The notes beneath the pieces are model-generated. The model did no database searches, was not told the origin of the DNA, and saw nothing but the letters and a program-made list of their open reading frames with translations. From DASPXK01 sp035637315 (GTDB lineage: Bacteria; Chloroflexota; UBA6077; JACCZL01): DNA of 5,140 nt. The position numbers and the translations under genes were made by a program. The stretch lies in the NCBI GenBank assembly GCA_035637315.1, contig DASPXK010000341.1:1-5140 (forward strand). The letters are read 5' to 3'. Below are positions 1 to 5,047 of this stretch, piece by piece. Positions within the stretch are counted from its first letter, which is position 1; every line of letters begins with the position of its first letter.

Positions 1-580
1 AGCCGGCCGCCATGCTGGTCGAGATGCTGAGCGCGGCTGCCACGGCCGACGCCTCCAGGCCGATCAGCCGGGCGCAGGCGACCGCCGCGGCCGGGGTGCC
101 CAGGGTAATGGTGCTGTGCCAGCCCTGGCGGTAGTGGGCCATGTTGAGCGACTCGCCAAGGCGGGCCATAACCTCGAAACCGACCAGGTAAGCGTCCAGA
201 CACGTGGCGCCCGTGGCGCCCCGCTCCTCACCCAGCGCCAGGACGGCTGGCACGAGGACCGCGCTGACGTGGCCGAAGGCTGGCTGCAGGATGTCGTCGA
301 AGTCCAGGGCGTGGGCCGCACTGCCGTTGACCAGCGCGGCCCACGGCGCCGGCAGCCGATGCGGAGTCCCGACGATGGTCGACCCGCCGCTGCCCCATCT
401 GGCAACGGCGGCCAGGGTCCTGCGTGGCGCCTCGTCGCCCGAGCCCGCCAGCATCACGCCGACCGTGTCCAGCATCGCCCGGCCGGCCCGCTCCAGGGCC
501 TCGTCGGGCCAGTCGCGCGGCGCCTCGGCCACCCAGCCCGCCAGTGTGGCGGTTGCCCGCAGCGCGGCTGTCGTGGTCAT
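1..580 (-). CDS. MmgE/PrpD family protein, N-terminal part (runs off left edge)
   Basis: Reading the minus strand from the ATG at 580 gives 193 residues without a stop, so the gene continues beyond position 1. Complete family members are usually about 440-500 residues, so a bit under half is visible. Family hallmarks are clear: NGSAAHALDFDD at residues 85-96, a following GHVSA at 103-107, and a GFEVMARLG stretch at 134-142 leading to HYRQGWHST at 149-157 and GTPAAA at 161-166. These match the all-helical domain of the 2-methylcitrate dehydratase / cis-aconitate decarboxylase / iminodisuccinate epimerase fold. Members are usually cytoplasmic dehydratases, decarboxylases or epimerases acting on small polycarboxylic acids; the substrate cannot be told from this fragment. 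The start is supported by a GGGAGGG ribosome binding site at 588-594, 7 bases upstream. It is probably transcribed separately from the ABC operon, since 187 bases with hairpins lie between. Family call is firm; specific reaction unknown. Confidence 0.87.
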   Translation of the reverse strand, partial: MTTTAALRATATLAGWVAEAPRDWPDEALERAGRAMLDTVGVMLAGSGDEAPRRTLAAVARWGSGGSTIVGTPHRLPAPWAALVNGSAAHALDFDDILQPAFGHVSAVLVPAVLALGEERGATGATCLDAYLVGFEVMARLGESLNMAHYRQGWHSTITLGTPAAAVACARLIGLEASAVAAALSISTSMAAG

Positions 581-587
581 AGGATCA

Positions 588-594
588 CCCTCCC
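588..594 (-). promoter_or_regulatory. Ribosome binding site of the MmgE/PrpD gene
   Basis: On the minus strand GGGAGGG lies 7 bases before the ATG at 580. It fixes this ATG as the start; no other in-frame start with a comparable site is near. Confidence 0.6.
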
Positions 595-603
595 TCTGGC
601 GCT

Positions 604-613
604 GAGGGCCCTC
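604..613. promoter_or_regulatory. Perfect 10-bp palindrome GAGGGCCCTC in the MmgE/PrpD leader
   Basis: GAGGGCCCTC is its own reverse complement. It lies about 10 bases upstream of the ribosome binding site of the MmgE/PrpD gene, between that site and the promoter-like TATCAT at 627-632. An operator is possible, but a 10-base GC palindrome can also arise by chance in GC-rich DNA. Confidence 0.3.
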
Positions 614-626
614 TACGATCCGCTTC

Positions 627-632
627 ATGATA
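627..632 (-). promoter_or_regulatory. Candidate -10 box (TATCAT) for the MmgE/PrpD gene
   Basis: On the minus strand TATCAT matches the -10 consensus at five of six positions and would place a transcript start near 620, about 40 bases before the ATG. There is no good -35 hexamer at 16-18 bases; the palindrome at 651-664 sits there instead, which might mean activator-dependent or repressed expression. Sequence evidence only. Confidence 0.3.
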
Positions 633-650
633 GTCGCTGGGCCGGTTGCT

Positions 651-664
651 CTGGCGTTCGCCAG
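651..664. repeat. Small perfect hairpin CTGGCG-TT-CGCCAG
   Basis: Six-base arms flank a central TT, giving a near-perfect 14-base palindrome directly abutting the 7-base repeat that starts at 664. It falls where the -35 region of the MmgE/PrpD promoter would be. It could be an operator, or the edge of the repeat cluster. Confidence 0.4.
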
Positions 665-698
665 TTGATAGCTGAAAGCTGACAGCTGTTAGCTCACC
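664..698. repeat. Degenerate 7-base tandem repeat, about five units of GCTGAMA
   Basis: Read in steps of seven the sequence is GTTGATA, GCTGAAA, GCTGACA, GCTGTTA, GCTCACC: the leading G(C/T)T is kept and the last bases drift. The AGCT cores spaced by seven also make several overlapping imperfect palindromes. It is non-coding on the real gene map and lies in the gap between the MmgE/PrpD gene and the ABC operon. Its 7-base period is shared with the GAGGCAT units at 727-769, suggesting one composite intergenic element. Function unknown. Confidence 0.55.
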
Positions 699-710
699 CT
701 GCTACACTCG

Positions 711-730
711 CCTCCGCGTCGTGACGGAGG
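711..730. repeat. Hairpin CCTCCG / CGGAGG
   Basis: Arms at 711-716 and 725-730 pair perfectly across an 8-base loop. The right arm overlaps the left arm of the larger hairpin at 727-769, so the two structures are mutually exclusive in RNA. No T-run follows on either strand, so it is not a classical terminator. Confidence 0.4.
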
Positions 731-769
731 CATGAGGCATGAGGGGACGGACCTTATGCCTCATGCCTC
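727..769. repeat. 14-bp inverted repeat built from doubled GAGGCAT heptamers, at the end of the ABC operon
   Basis: GAGGCATGAGGCAT at 727-740 is exactly complementary to ATGCCTCATGCCTC at 756-769, with a 15-base loop. Each arm is a direct duplication of a 7-base unit, so the arms can also pair one unit out of register. The right arm overlaps the TGA stop of the permease gene (768-770). At the end of the minus-strand operon it could act as a transcript 3'-end stabiliser or a terminator lacking a U-tract. It may equally be a dispersed repeat that inserted at the gene end. Confidence 0.65.
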
Positions 770-1604
770 ATTCCTGAGCGGAGAACCAGCGCACGGCCAG
801 CGTCAGCGCGAGCAGGGCGAACGCCCCGAGGATCACGACCTCCGTGCCGGTGGAGACCGTCTCCCCGAACAGCGTCAGGCCCACCGCTCGGACGACGGCC
901 GGATCGACGCCCGCAGCCTCGAGGACGGCGCGACGGATCGGATCAACGCCGTACGCGGCCGGGTCGATCCGCGTAAGCACCTCCAACCACACAGGCAGGC
1001 CTGTGAGCGGGAAGAACGCGCCGCTCAGGAACAACAGCGGCATCAGGAAGAAGTTCATGACAACCTGGAACGCCTCCATCGTTCGCATCTTCGACGCGAT
1101 GGCGATGCCGACACAGCTCAAACAGAAAGCCATCAGGAACAGCAGCGGCAAGACGGTGAGCACCAGGCTTGGCGTGAGCGGAATGCCGACGAGCGGGGCG
1201 AGCAAGAGGACGATGGAGGCCTGAAAGCAGGCCACGGTACTCCCGCCGAGCGCCTTGCCGAACGCCACGGCGGTTCGGCTCATCGGGGCAACCAGGATCT
1301 CGCGCAGGAAGCCGAACTCGCGGTCCCAGACGATCGACATAGCCGAGAAGATCGAGGTGAAGATCACCGTCATGGCCAGAACACCGGGGAACATGAAGCG
1401 GACGTAGTCCAGGCCAGCTCCGCCGCCAGCTCCGCGCCCGACCGCGAACGCCGAGGACAGCCCGGTCCCGAAGATGAATAGGTAGAGGACGGGCTGTCCC
1501 AGCGCGGCGGCGATGCGGGTCCGATCCCGCCAGTAGCGCAGCACATCGCGGTACCAGACGATGTAAGCTCCGCGCAGGTTGGCCCTGACCCGCTTGCCAC
1601 TCAT
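768..1604 (-). CDS. ABC-2 type exporter permease (DrrB-like)
   Basis: This 278-residue protein is the membrane half of an ABC exporter, partner of the ATPase just upstream. It has about six hydrophobic segments: roughly residues 34-55, 72-91, 121-141, 145-170, 180-202 and 254-274. The cytoplasmic loop after the second helix carries WDREFGFLREILVAPMSR (93-110), the coupling-type loop typical of ABC-2 permeases that meets the ATPase. Further on, LFLSGAFFPLTGLP (191-204) and DPAAYGVDPIRR (214-225) match the C-terminal ABC-2 signature of the daunorubicin-resistance permease group. Length is normal for a single-domain permease. The ATG overlaps the ATPase stop as ATGA and has no strong ribosome binding site of its own, so translation is probably coupled. 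DrrAB-type systems export drugs, lipids or polysaccharides; the cargo cannot be inferred here. Confidence 0.94.
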   Translation of the reverse strand: MSGKRVRANLRGAYIVWYRDVLRYWRDRTRIAAALGQPVLYLFIFGTGLSSAFAVGRGAGGGAGLDYVRFMFPGVLAMTVIFTSIFSAMSIVWDREFGFLREILVAPMSRTAVAFGKALGGSTVACFQASIVLLLAPLVGIPLTPSLVLTVLPLLFLMAFCLSCVGIAIASKMRTMEAFQVVMNFFLMPLLFLSGAFFPLTGLPVWLEVLTRIDPAAYGVDPIRRAVLEAAGVDPAVVRAVGLTLFGETVSTGTEVVILGAFALLALTLAVRWFSAQE

Positions 1605-2581
1605 CGCCCGCGGCCCATCCAGATGCGACTCATCTGTCGCATCGAGTCGGTGCTGCTGGCGTCCTCCTCGCGGATCGCCCGCCCGGTTAGCTTGAGGAAG
1701 ACGTCGTCCAGCGTCGGGCGATGCACGTCGACCGAGGCGATCCGGCCGCTCAGCCCGCGGACGAGGGCCGGGATGAACTCGTCGCCGCGTGGCACTTCCA
1801 GGCGCAGCTCGCCATCTCGGGTCTCGGACTCCAGACCGAAGCGGGCTCGAATCTCCTGCTCGGCGTGAGCGTTGTCGTCGGTCTTGAGGACGACCACGTC
1901 ACCCCCGACGCAGGCCTTCAGGTTGGAGGGCGTGTCGAGGGCGACGATTTTGCCGTGGTCAATAATCGCGATACGGTCGCAGTTCTCGGCCTCGTCCATG
2001 TAGTGGGTCGTCAGGAAGAGGGTCACGCCCTCGCGCTCGCGCAGCCCCAGGATGTACCGCCAGATGTGGCCACGGGTCTGCGGGTCCAGGCCGAGAGTCG
2101 GCTCATCCAGGAACAGGATGCGGGGCCGGTGGAGGAGGCCGCGGGCCACTTCCAGCCGCCGCTTCATCCCGCCCGAGAACGTTTTGACCAGGTCGTTGCG
2201 ACGGTCGGCCAGCTCGACCATCTCGAGCAGCTCGTTGGATCGTTCCCGTGCCTCAAACGACGGCACGTCGTAGGCGAAGGCGTGGAAGTCGAGGTTCTCC
2301 TGGGCGGTCAGGTAATTGTCGAGGCTGGGGTCCTGGAAGATCAGCCCGATCGAGCGTCTGACCTCATCGGCCTGGCGCCCGACGTCGAAGCCGTTGACGG
2401 TCGCGCGCCCCTCCGTTGGTCGCAGGAGGGTGCAGAGCATGCCGATGGTGGTCGACTTGCCAGCCCCATTCGGCCCGAGAAAGCCGAACACTTCGCCCGC
2501 GCCGACCTGGAACGAGATCCCGTCCACGGCCGTGAGCGGCCCGTACCGCCTGACCAGCCGCTCGACCTCGACGATGTCCAC
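1601..2581 (-). CDS. ABC exporter ATP-binding protein (DrrA-like)
   Basis: From the GTG at 2581 this encodes 326 residues. All nucleotide-binding motifs are intact: Walker A GPNGAGKST (36-44), Q-loop IFQDPSLD with Q83, signature FSGGMKRR (135-142), Walker B ILFLDEP (155-161) with catalytic E160, D-loop GLDP (164-167) and switch H193 in TTHYMDEAE. The tail PTLDDVFLKLTGR (289-301) is the C-terminal motif typical of DrrA-type ATPases. It hydrolyses ATP at the inner membrane face to drive the permease encoded next. The frame is open for 93 more codons up to an ATG at 2860, but that extension is low-complexity, matches no ABC ATPase and overlaps the divergent gene at 2728. The GTG has GGGAGG four bases upstream and begins MDIVEVERLVRRYG, a normal N-terminus. 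The last ~20 residues past the DrrA motif are unremarkable. Confidence 0.95.
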   Translation of the reverse strand: MDIVEVERLVRRYGPLTAVDGISFQVGAGEVFGFLGPNGAGKSTTIGMLCTLLRPTEGRATVNGFDVGRQADEVRRSIGLIFQDPSLDNYLTAQENLDFHAFAYDVPSFEARERSNELLEMVELADRRNDLVKTFSGGMKRRLEVARGLLHRPRILFLDEPTLGLDPQTRGHIWRYILGLREREGVTLFLTTHYMDEAENCDRIAIIDHGKIVALDTPSNLKACVGGDVVVLKTDDNAHAEQEIRARFGLESETRDGELRLEVPRGDEFIPALVRGLSGRIASVDVHRPTLDDVFLKLTGRAIREEDASSTDSMRQMSRIWMGRGR

Positions 2582-2585
2582 AACG

Positions 2586-2591
2586 CCTCCC
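2586..2591 (-). promoter_or_regulatory. Ribosome binding site that decides the GTG start of the ABC ATPase
   Basis: On the minus strand GGGAGG ends four bases before the GTG at 2581. The spacing is slightly short but the match is strong, and it supports this start over the far-upstream ATG at 2860. Confidence 0.6.
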
Positions 2592-2655
2592 GTCGGAATT
2601 GTACCGGCCCGAGCCCGCCTGGCTGGGGATATGGCTAATGCTCCGGCCGGGAATG

Positions 2656-2675
2656 ATGCGACGTACGGAACGCAT
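2656..2675. promoter_or_regulatory. Candidate operator: ATGCG-N10-CGCAT inverted repeat
   Basis: Five-base arms at 2656-2660 and 2671-2675 are perfect complements about two helical half-turns apart, with a CGTACG palindrome (2662-2667) inside. It sits just upstream of the extended -10 box at 2684-2692, covering the -35 position. That is where the helix-turn-helix antitoxin would be expected to bind for autoregulation, and binding here could also touch the divergent ABC operon. Short arms keep confidence low. Confidence 0.3.
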
Positions 2676-2683
2676 GCAGCGCC

Positions 2684-2692
2684 TGATACAAT
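2684..2692 (+). promoter_or_regulatory. Extended -10 promoter (TGATACAAT) of the toxin-antitoxin operon
   Basis: TG-N-TACAAT is a full extended -10 element with a five-of-six hexamer, which can work without a good -35; none is visible 17 bases upstream. Transcription would start near 2699, giving a leader of about 28 bases with AAGGAG at 2713-2718. Confidence 0.5.
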
Positions 2693-2712
2693 GAGCGAAA
2701 GTCGAGCTCGCC

Positions 2713-2718
2713 AAGGAG
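2713..2718 (+). promoter_or_regulatory. Ribosome binding site of the helix-turn-helix antitoxin
   Basis: AAGGAG lies nine bases before the ATG at 2728 and supports that start. Confidence 0.6.
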
Positions 2719-2727
2719 AGTTGGGCC

Positions 2728-3168
2728 ATGGACGCAGCGCGAGGGCCTCACTTCTACACCATCTCCGAAGCGGCGCGCGTGCTAGAGGTGAGCCGATCCA
2801 CGGTTTGGCGCTGGGTCCGGTCCGGATACCTGGCAGCCCGCCGGATCGGGCCCCGCACAATCAGGATCAACCGTGAGGAGGTCGATCGGTTCATGCGACC
2901 AGCGCAAGACGACGGGCGTGAATCTCGTCGGACGCCTGAGGCTGTCGTACGCAGCAGTCCCGATGTCGTGAATGAATCGCCCCGGCTTCGAAAGGACCTC
3001 AAGGTCGAGCCTCCTCCAGATGAGGTCGTCAAGAAGCGGTTAGCAGCGCTGGAAAAATTGAAGGAGCTGAACGACATCTGGCTCGCCCGTCGCGGTGGCA
3101 AGCCGTTCCCGCCGTCATGGCCATTGATCCGCCGAGAGCGGCAGAGGCTGTCGAGGCGCTATGAATGA
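2728..3168 (+). CDS. Helix-turn-helix (excisionase/MerR-like) protein, probable antitoxin of the adjacent PIN toxin
   Basis: This 146-residue, strongly charged protein begins with a winged helix-turn-helix domain at about residues 9-56: FYTISEAARVLEVSRSTVWRW, then RRIGPRTIRINREEVDRFM. This is the pattern of the excisionase-type DNA-binding domain, a MerR relative. Residues 57-95 are polar and look like a flexible linker. The C-terminal part (about 98-146) is helical and basic, with LAALEKLKELNDIWLARR and a GGKPFPPSWPLI motif (123-134). Position directly upstream of a PIN toxin, with an 8-base overlap, is the classical antitoxin arrangement, so the C-terminal part probably binds and blocks the toxin while the N-terminal domain represses the operon. 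VapC partners are more often AbrB, ribbon-helix-helix or Phd-type proteins. The DNA-binding domain is clear; the antitoxin role is inferred from context. A stand-alone regulator is the alternative. Confidence 0.82.
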   Translation: MDAARGPHFYTISEAARVLEVSRSTVWRWVRSGYLAARRIGPRTIRINREEVDRFMRPAQDDGRESRRTPEAVVRSSPDVVNESPRLRKDLKVEPPPDEVVKKRLAALEKLKELNDIWLARRGGKPFPPSWPLIRRERQRLSRRYE

Positions 3169-3613
3169 CACGATCGTGGTCGACGCCAGCGTCGCCTTCA
3201 AATGGGTGCTCCGAGAGGAGCTCTCGGATGTTGCCCAAGCTCTCCTTTTCGAGAGCGCGCCACGTCGCATTGTCGGACCTCCGCACCTTGAGACCGAGGT
3301 GACCAACGCCATCTATCAGCGGCTTCGCCGCCAGGGGAGCGGTATCAGTCCAGATGAGGGCCAGCGGGCGCTCCAGGCGTTTCTCCACCTTGGTGTCGAG
3401 TTCATGTCTTTCCCGGACCTGCACCCGCGAGCCTTCCATTTCGCGCAGGCGCATAGTCTGTCGAGCGTCTACGACGCGCTCTACGTGGTCCTGGCCGAGA
3501 TGCTCGGCGCTGAGCTGTGGACGGATGATCGCCGCTTGCTGCGAGACGTCCGCTCGCTCGCGCCCTGGGTCCGCTGGATCGGAGAATACCCCTGGCCTGA
3601 GTCGGCGGGCTAA
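3161..3613 (+). CDS. vapC: PIN-domain ribonuclease toxin, VapC-like
   Basis: This 150-residue protein is a single PIN domain, the usual length for VapC toxins, which are Mg2+/Mn2+-dependent ribonucleases cutting tRNA or rRNA and arresting growth when the antitoxin is lost. The acidic active-site set is present: D8 in IVVDASVAFKWVL, E46 in LETEVTNAI, D105 in SSVYDALYVVLAE, and D122/D123 in WTDDRRLL, of which D123 fits the conserved T-x-D-x-x-L position. The protein therefore looks catalytically competent. Its ATG lies inside the end of the antitoxin gene (8-base overlap, different frame), with only a weak GAGG at 3153-3156, so translation is likely coupled to the antitoxin. Its stop overlaps the stop of the convergent amidohydrolase by four bases. 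The RNA target cannot be predicted. Confidence 0.92.
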   Translation: MNDTIVVDASVAFKWVLREELSDVAQALLFESAPRRIVGPPHLETEVTNAIYQRLRRQGSGISPDEGQRALQAFLHLGVEFMSFPDLHPRAFHFAQAHSLSSVYDALYVVLAEMLGAELWTDDRRLLRDVRSLAPWVRWIGEYPWPESAG

Positions 3614-4857
3614 TCGGCGGCGAGCGGGGCCCGGCGAGTCGCGCGCCAGCCATCCCAGCCTGCCACCACGCCCTCTGCCAGCATCTGTCGGAATTCGGTC
3701 TTGGCCCGCTCCAGGAGAGACGGCTCGGCAAGCAGGTCCACAGCAGTCATCGCCAACGACTTGGCCGCATTGATGACGGCCGCGTCTCCGGCTTCGGAGG
3801 CGGCGGCCGCGGCCATCTCGATCGAGTGGCCGGGCGTGGTCTCGGGAGCGATCGCAAAGTAGGCGTGCACGGCCGGCATGAGCTGGCTGATGTCGCCCAT
3901 GTCGGTCGACCCCATACGTTCCTGCGGCGTCGGCTCGACCACGTCCAGCCCCAGCGCTCGCATGTTTCGCTCGAACAAGTCGGCGATGGTGGGGTTGGGG
4001 GCCATGTTGTCGTAGCCTCGGCTCTCGGCCCACTCGAGACGCGCGCCGGTGGCGGCGGCCGCGCCCTCGGCCGACTGGCGCAGCATCTTGACGAGCAGGC
4101 GTTGGTAGGGGCGGTCCTTGGCTCGCACGCTGAATTTGGCCGCAGCGCGTGACGGGACGATGTTCACGGCATCGCCGCCGTGAGTGATGATCCCGTGGAC
4201 GCGGGCGTCAGCGCGCATGTGCAGCCGCCTGGCGTTGATCGCCACAAACGTCTGGATTACCGCCTCCAGGGCGTTGATGCCCATGTCGGGCGCACTCGCG
4301 GCGTGGGCCGCGCGACCGTGGAAGGTAATGTCGACGCGGCTGTTGGCCAGTGAGCCGCGGCGGACGATGTTGCGCGTCGAGGGATGGACCATGATCGCCG
4401 CGTCGACGTCCTGGAACACGCCGGCCTCGGCCAGCAGGATCTTTCCGCCACCACCCTCCTCGGCCGGCGTGCCGACCACCAGGACGTGCCCGGCGAACGA
4501 ATCGCTCGCACTGGCGAGCGCCAGCCCGGCCCCGAGCGCGCTGGTCGCGATGATGTTGTGGCCACAGCCGTGGCCGACGTCCGGCAGCGCGTCGTATTCG
4601 GCCAGGATCGCGACACAAGGCCCCGATTGGGTCCCTTGCAGCTCAGCGCGAAAGGCGGTTTCGAGGCCGCCAACGCCCCGTTCTACCGCAAAACCGGCCC
4701 GCGCCAGGTCGTCGGCCAGTCGCGCGCTGGCGCGGAACTCCTTGAAGGCCAGCTCGGGATCGGCGTGAATCGCGTGGCTGGCGGAGACCAGATGATCGCG
4801 AAGCTCGTCTACCGCCGCACAGATCCGAGCCTTCCACTCCTCACGAACGACGCTCAT
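3610..4857 (-). CDS. M20-family metal-dependent amidohydrolase (AbgB / PM20D2-like)
   Basis: This 415-residue cytoplasmic-looking protein has the full M20 layout. Near the N-terminus HAIHADPELAFKEFRAS (28-44) is the family opener; ILAEYDALPDVGHGCGHN (84-101) gives metal ligands C98 and H100. PAEEGGGGK (131-139) gives the catalytic/ligand pair E133/E134, MVHP (156-159) gives ligand H158, and TTPGHS (340-345) gives the late ligand H344. Residues about 170-285 form the inserted dimerisation domain (DITFHGRAAHAASAPDMG). The EYDALP and GHGCGHN wording resembles the aminobenzoyl-glutamate hydrolase subunit B and PM20D2 dipeptidase branch more than N-acetyl-amino-acid or hippurate hydrolases. It should cleave an amide or dipeptide bond; the substrate is unknown. 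AGAGG at 4864-4868 precedes the ATG by six bases. No signal peptide is seen. It is divergent from the exported-protein gene at 5048 and convergent with the toxin gene. Confidence 0.93.
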   Translation of the reverse strand: MSVVREEWKARICAAVDELRDHLVSASHAIHADPELAFKEFRASARLADDLARAGFAVERGVGGLETAFRAELQGTQSGPCVAILAEYDALPDVGHGCGHNIIATSALGAGLALASASDSFAGHVLVVGTPAEEGGGGKILLAEAGVFQDVDAAIMVHPSTRNIVRRGSLANSRVDITFHGRAAHAASAPDMGINALEAVIQTFVAINARRLHMRADARVHGIITHGGDAVNIVPSRAAAKFSVRAKDRPYQRLLVKMLRQSAEGAAAATGARLEWAESRGYDNMAPNPTIADLFERNMRALGLDVVEPTPQERMGSTDMGDISQLMPAVHAYFAIAPETTPGHSIEMAAAAASEAGDAAVINAAKSLAMTAVDLLAEPSLLERAKTEFRQMLAEGVVAGWDGWRATRRAPLAAD

Positions 4858-4884
4858 CCACTACCTCTAGATCGTCTGCCGTCG

Positions 4885-4893
4885 CATTCTATC
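4885..4893 (-). promoter_or_regulatory. Candidate promoter box GATAGAATG for the amidohydrolase
   Basis: On the minus strand GATAGAATG contains the -10-like TAGAAT, 27 bases before the amidohydrolase ATG. GCGCTC lies 17 bases further upstream. The same box, in mirror orientation with the same hexamer and spacing, precedes the divergent gene at 5048, which raises the chance that both are real promoters. Confidence 0.42.
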
Positions 4894-4993
4894 CCCATCG
4901 CCACCCCGAGCGCGCAATGGTCATCCTGAGCCCCTCGGTGGTCCCAACACGGGCGGGGAACATGGCCGGGCTGCGCTCAGGCCCACGAAGCGA

Positions 4994-5002
4994 GATAGAA
5001 TG
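4994..5002 (+). promoter_or_regulatory. Candidate promoter box GATAGAATG for the exported-protein gene
   Basis: TAGAAT at 4996-5001 is a four-to-five-of-six -10 element, 45 bases before the ATG at 5048. GCGCTC at 4973-4978 lies exactly 17 bases upstream, as on the opposite promoter. It forms a perfect 9-bp inverted repeat with 4885-4893. Confidence 0.42.
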
Positions 5003-5035
5003 ACCCGATCTTCACAACCTCACCGGCAAGAGATT

Positions 5036-5041
5036 AGGAGG
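5036..5041 (+). promoter_or_regulatory. Ribosome binding site AGGAGG of the exported-protein gene
   Basis: A perfect AGGAGG six bases before the ATG at 5048 is the main support that a real gene starts there. Confidence 0.65.
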
Positions 5042-5047
5042 CACGCC

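Noticed and set aside
116..682. 188-codon plus-strand open frame at the left end
   Set aside because: It lies opposite the MmgE/PrpD gene, whose motifs are clear on the minus strand.
727..769. Classical Rho-independent terminator
   Set aside because: The stem is strong, but no T-run follows on either strand, so it is listed as an inverted repeat instead.
664..769. CRISPR array
   Set aside because: The repeat units are only 7 bases and contiguous, with no spacers and no cas genes nearby.
732..1481. 249-codon plus-strand open frame opposite the permease, with GGAGG near its start and promoter-like boxes upstream
   Set aside because: Its product is a run of R, H, Q, D and E residues typical of a GC-rich antisense frame, and it lies wholly opposite a confidently identified permease. 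The GGAGG is only one base from the first ATG.
2598..2603. TACAAT on the minus strand as a promoter for the ABC operon
   Set aside because: It would start transcription near 2591, leaving the ribosome binding site at the very 5' end, and no -35 is present. The true promoter probably lies further upstream but could not be placed.
1721..2638. 305-codon plus-strand open frame
   Set aside because: It is antisense to the ABC ATPase with all motifs intact; its product has no recognisable domain and no ribosome binding site support.
3029..4033. 334-codon minus-strand open frame spanning the toxin and part of the amidohydrolase
   Set aside because: It covers two well-supported genes in other frames, is arginine-rich and shows no domain.
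4184..4768. 194-codon plus-strand open frame
   Set aside because: It is antisense to the metal-binding core of the M20 amidohydrolase, with a composition typical of a GC-rich shadow frame.
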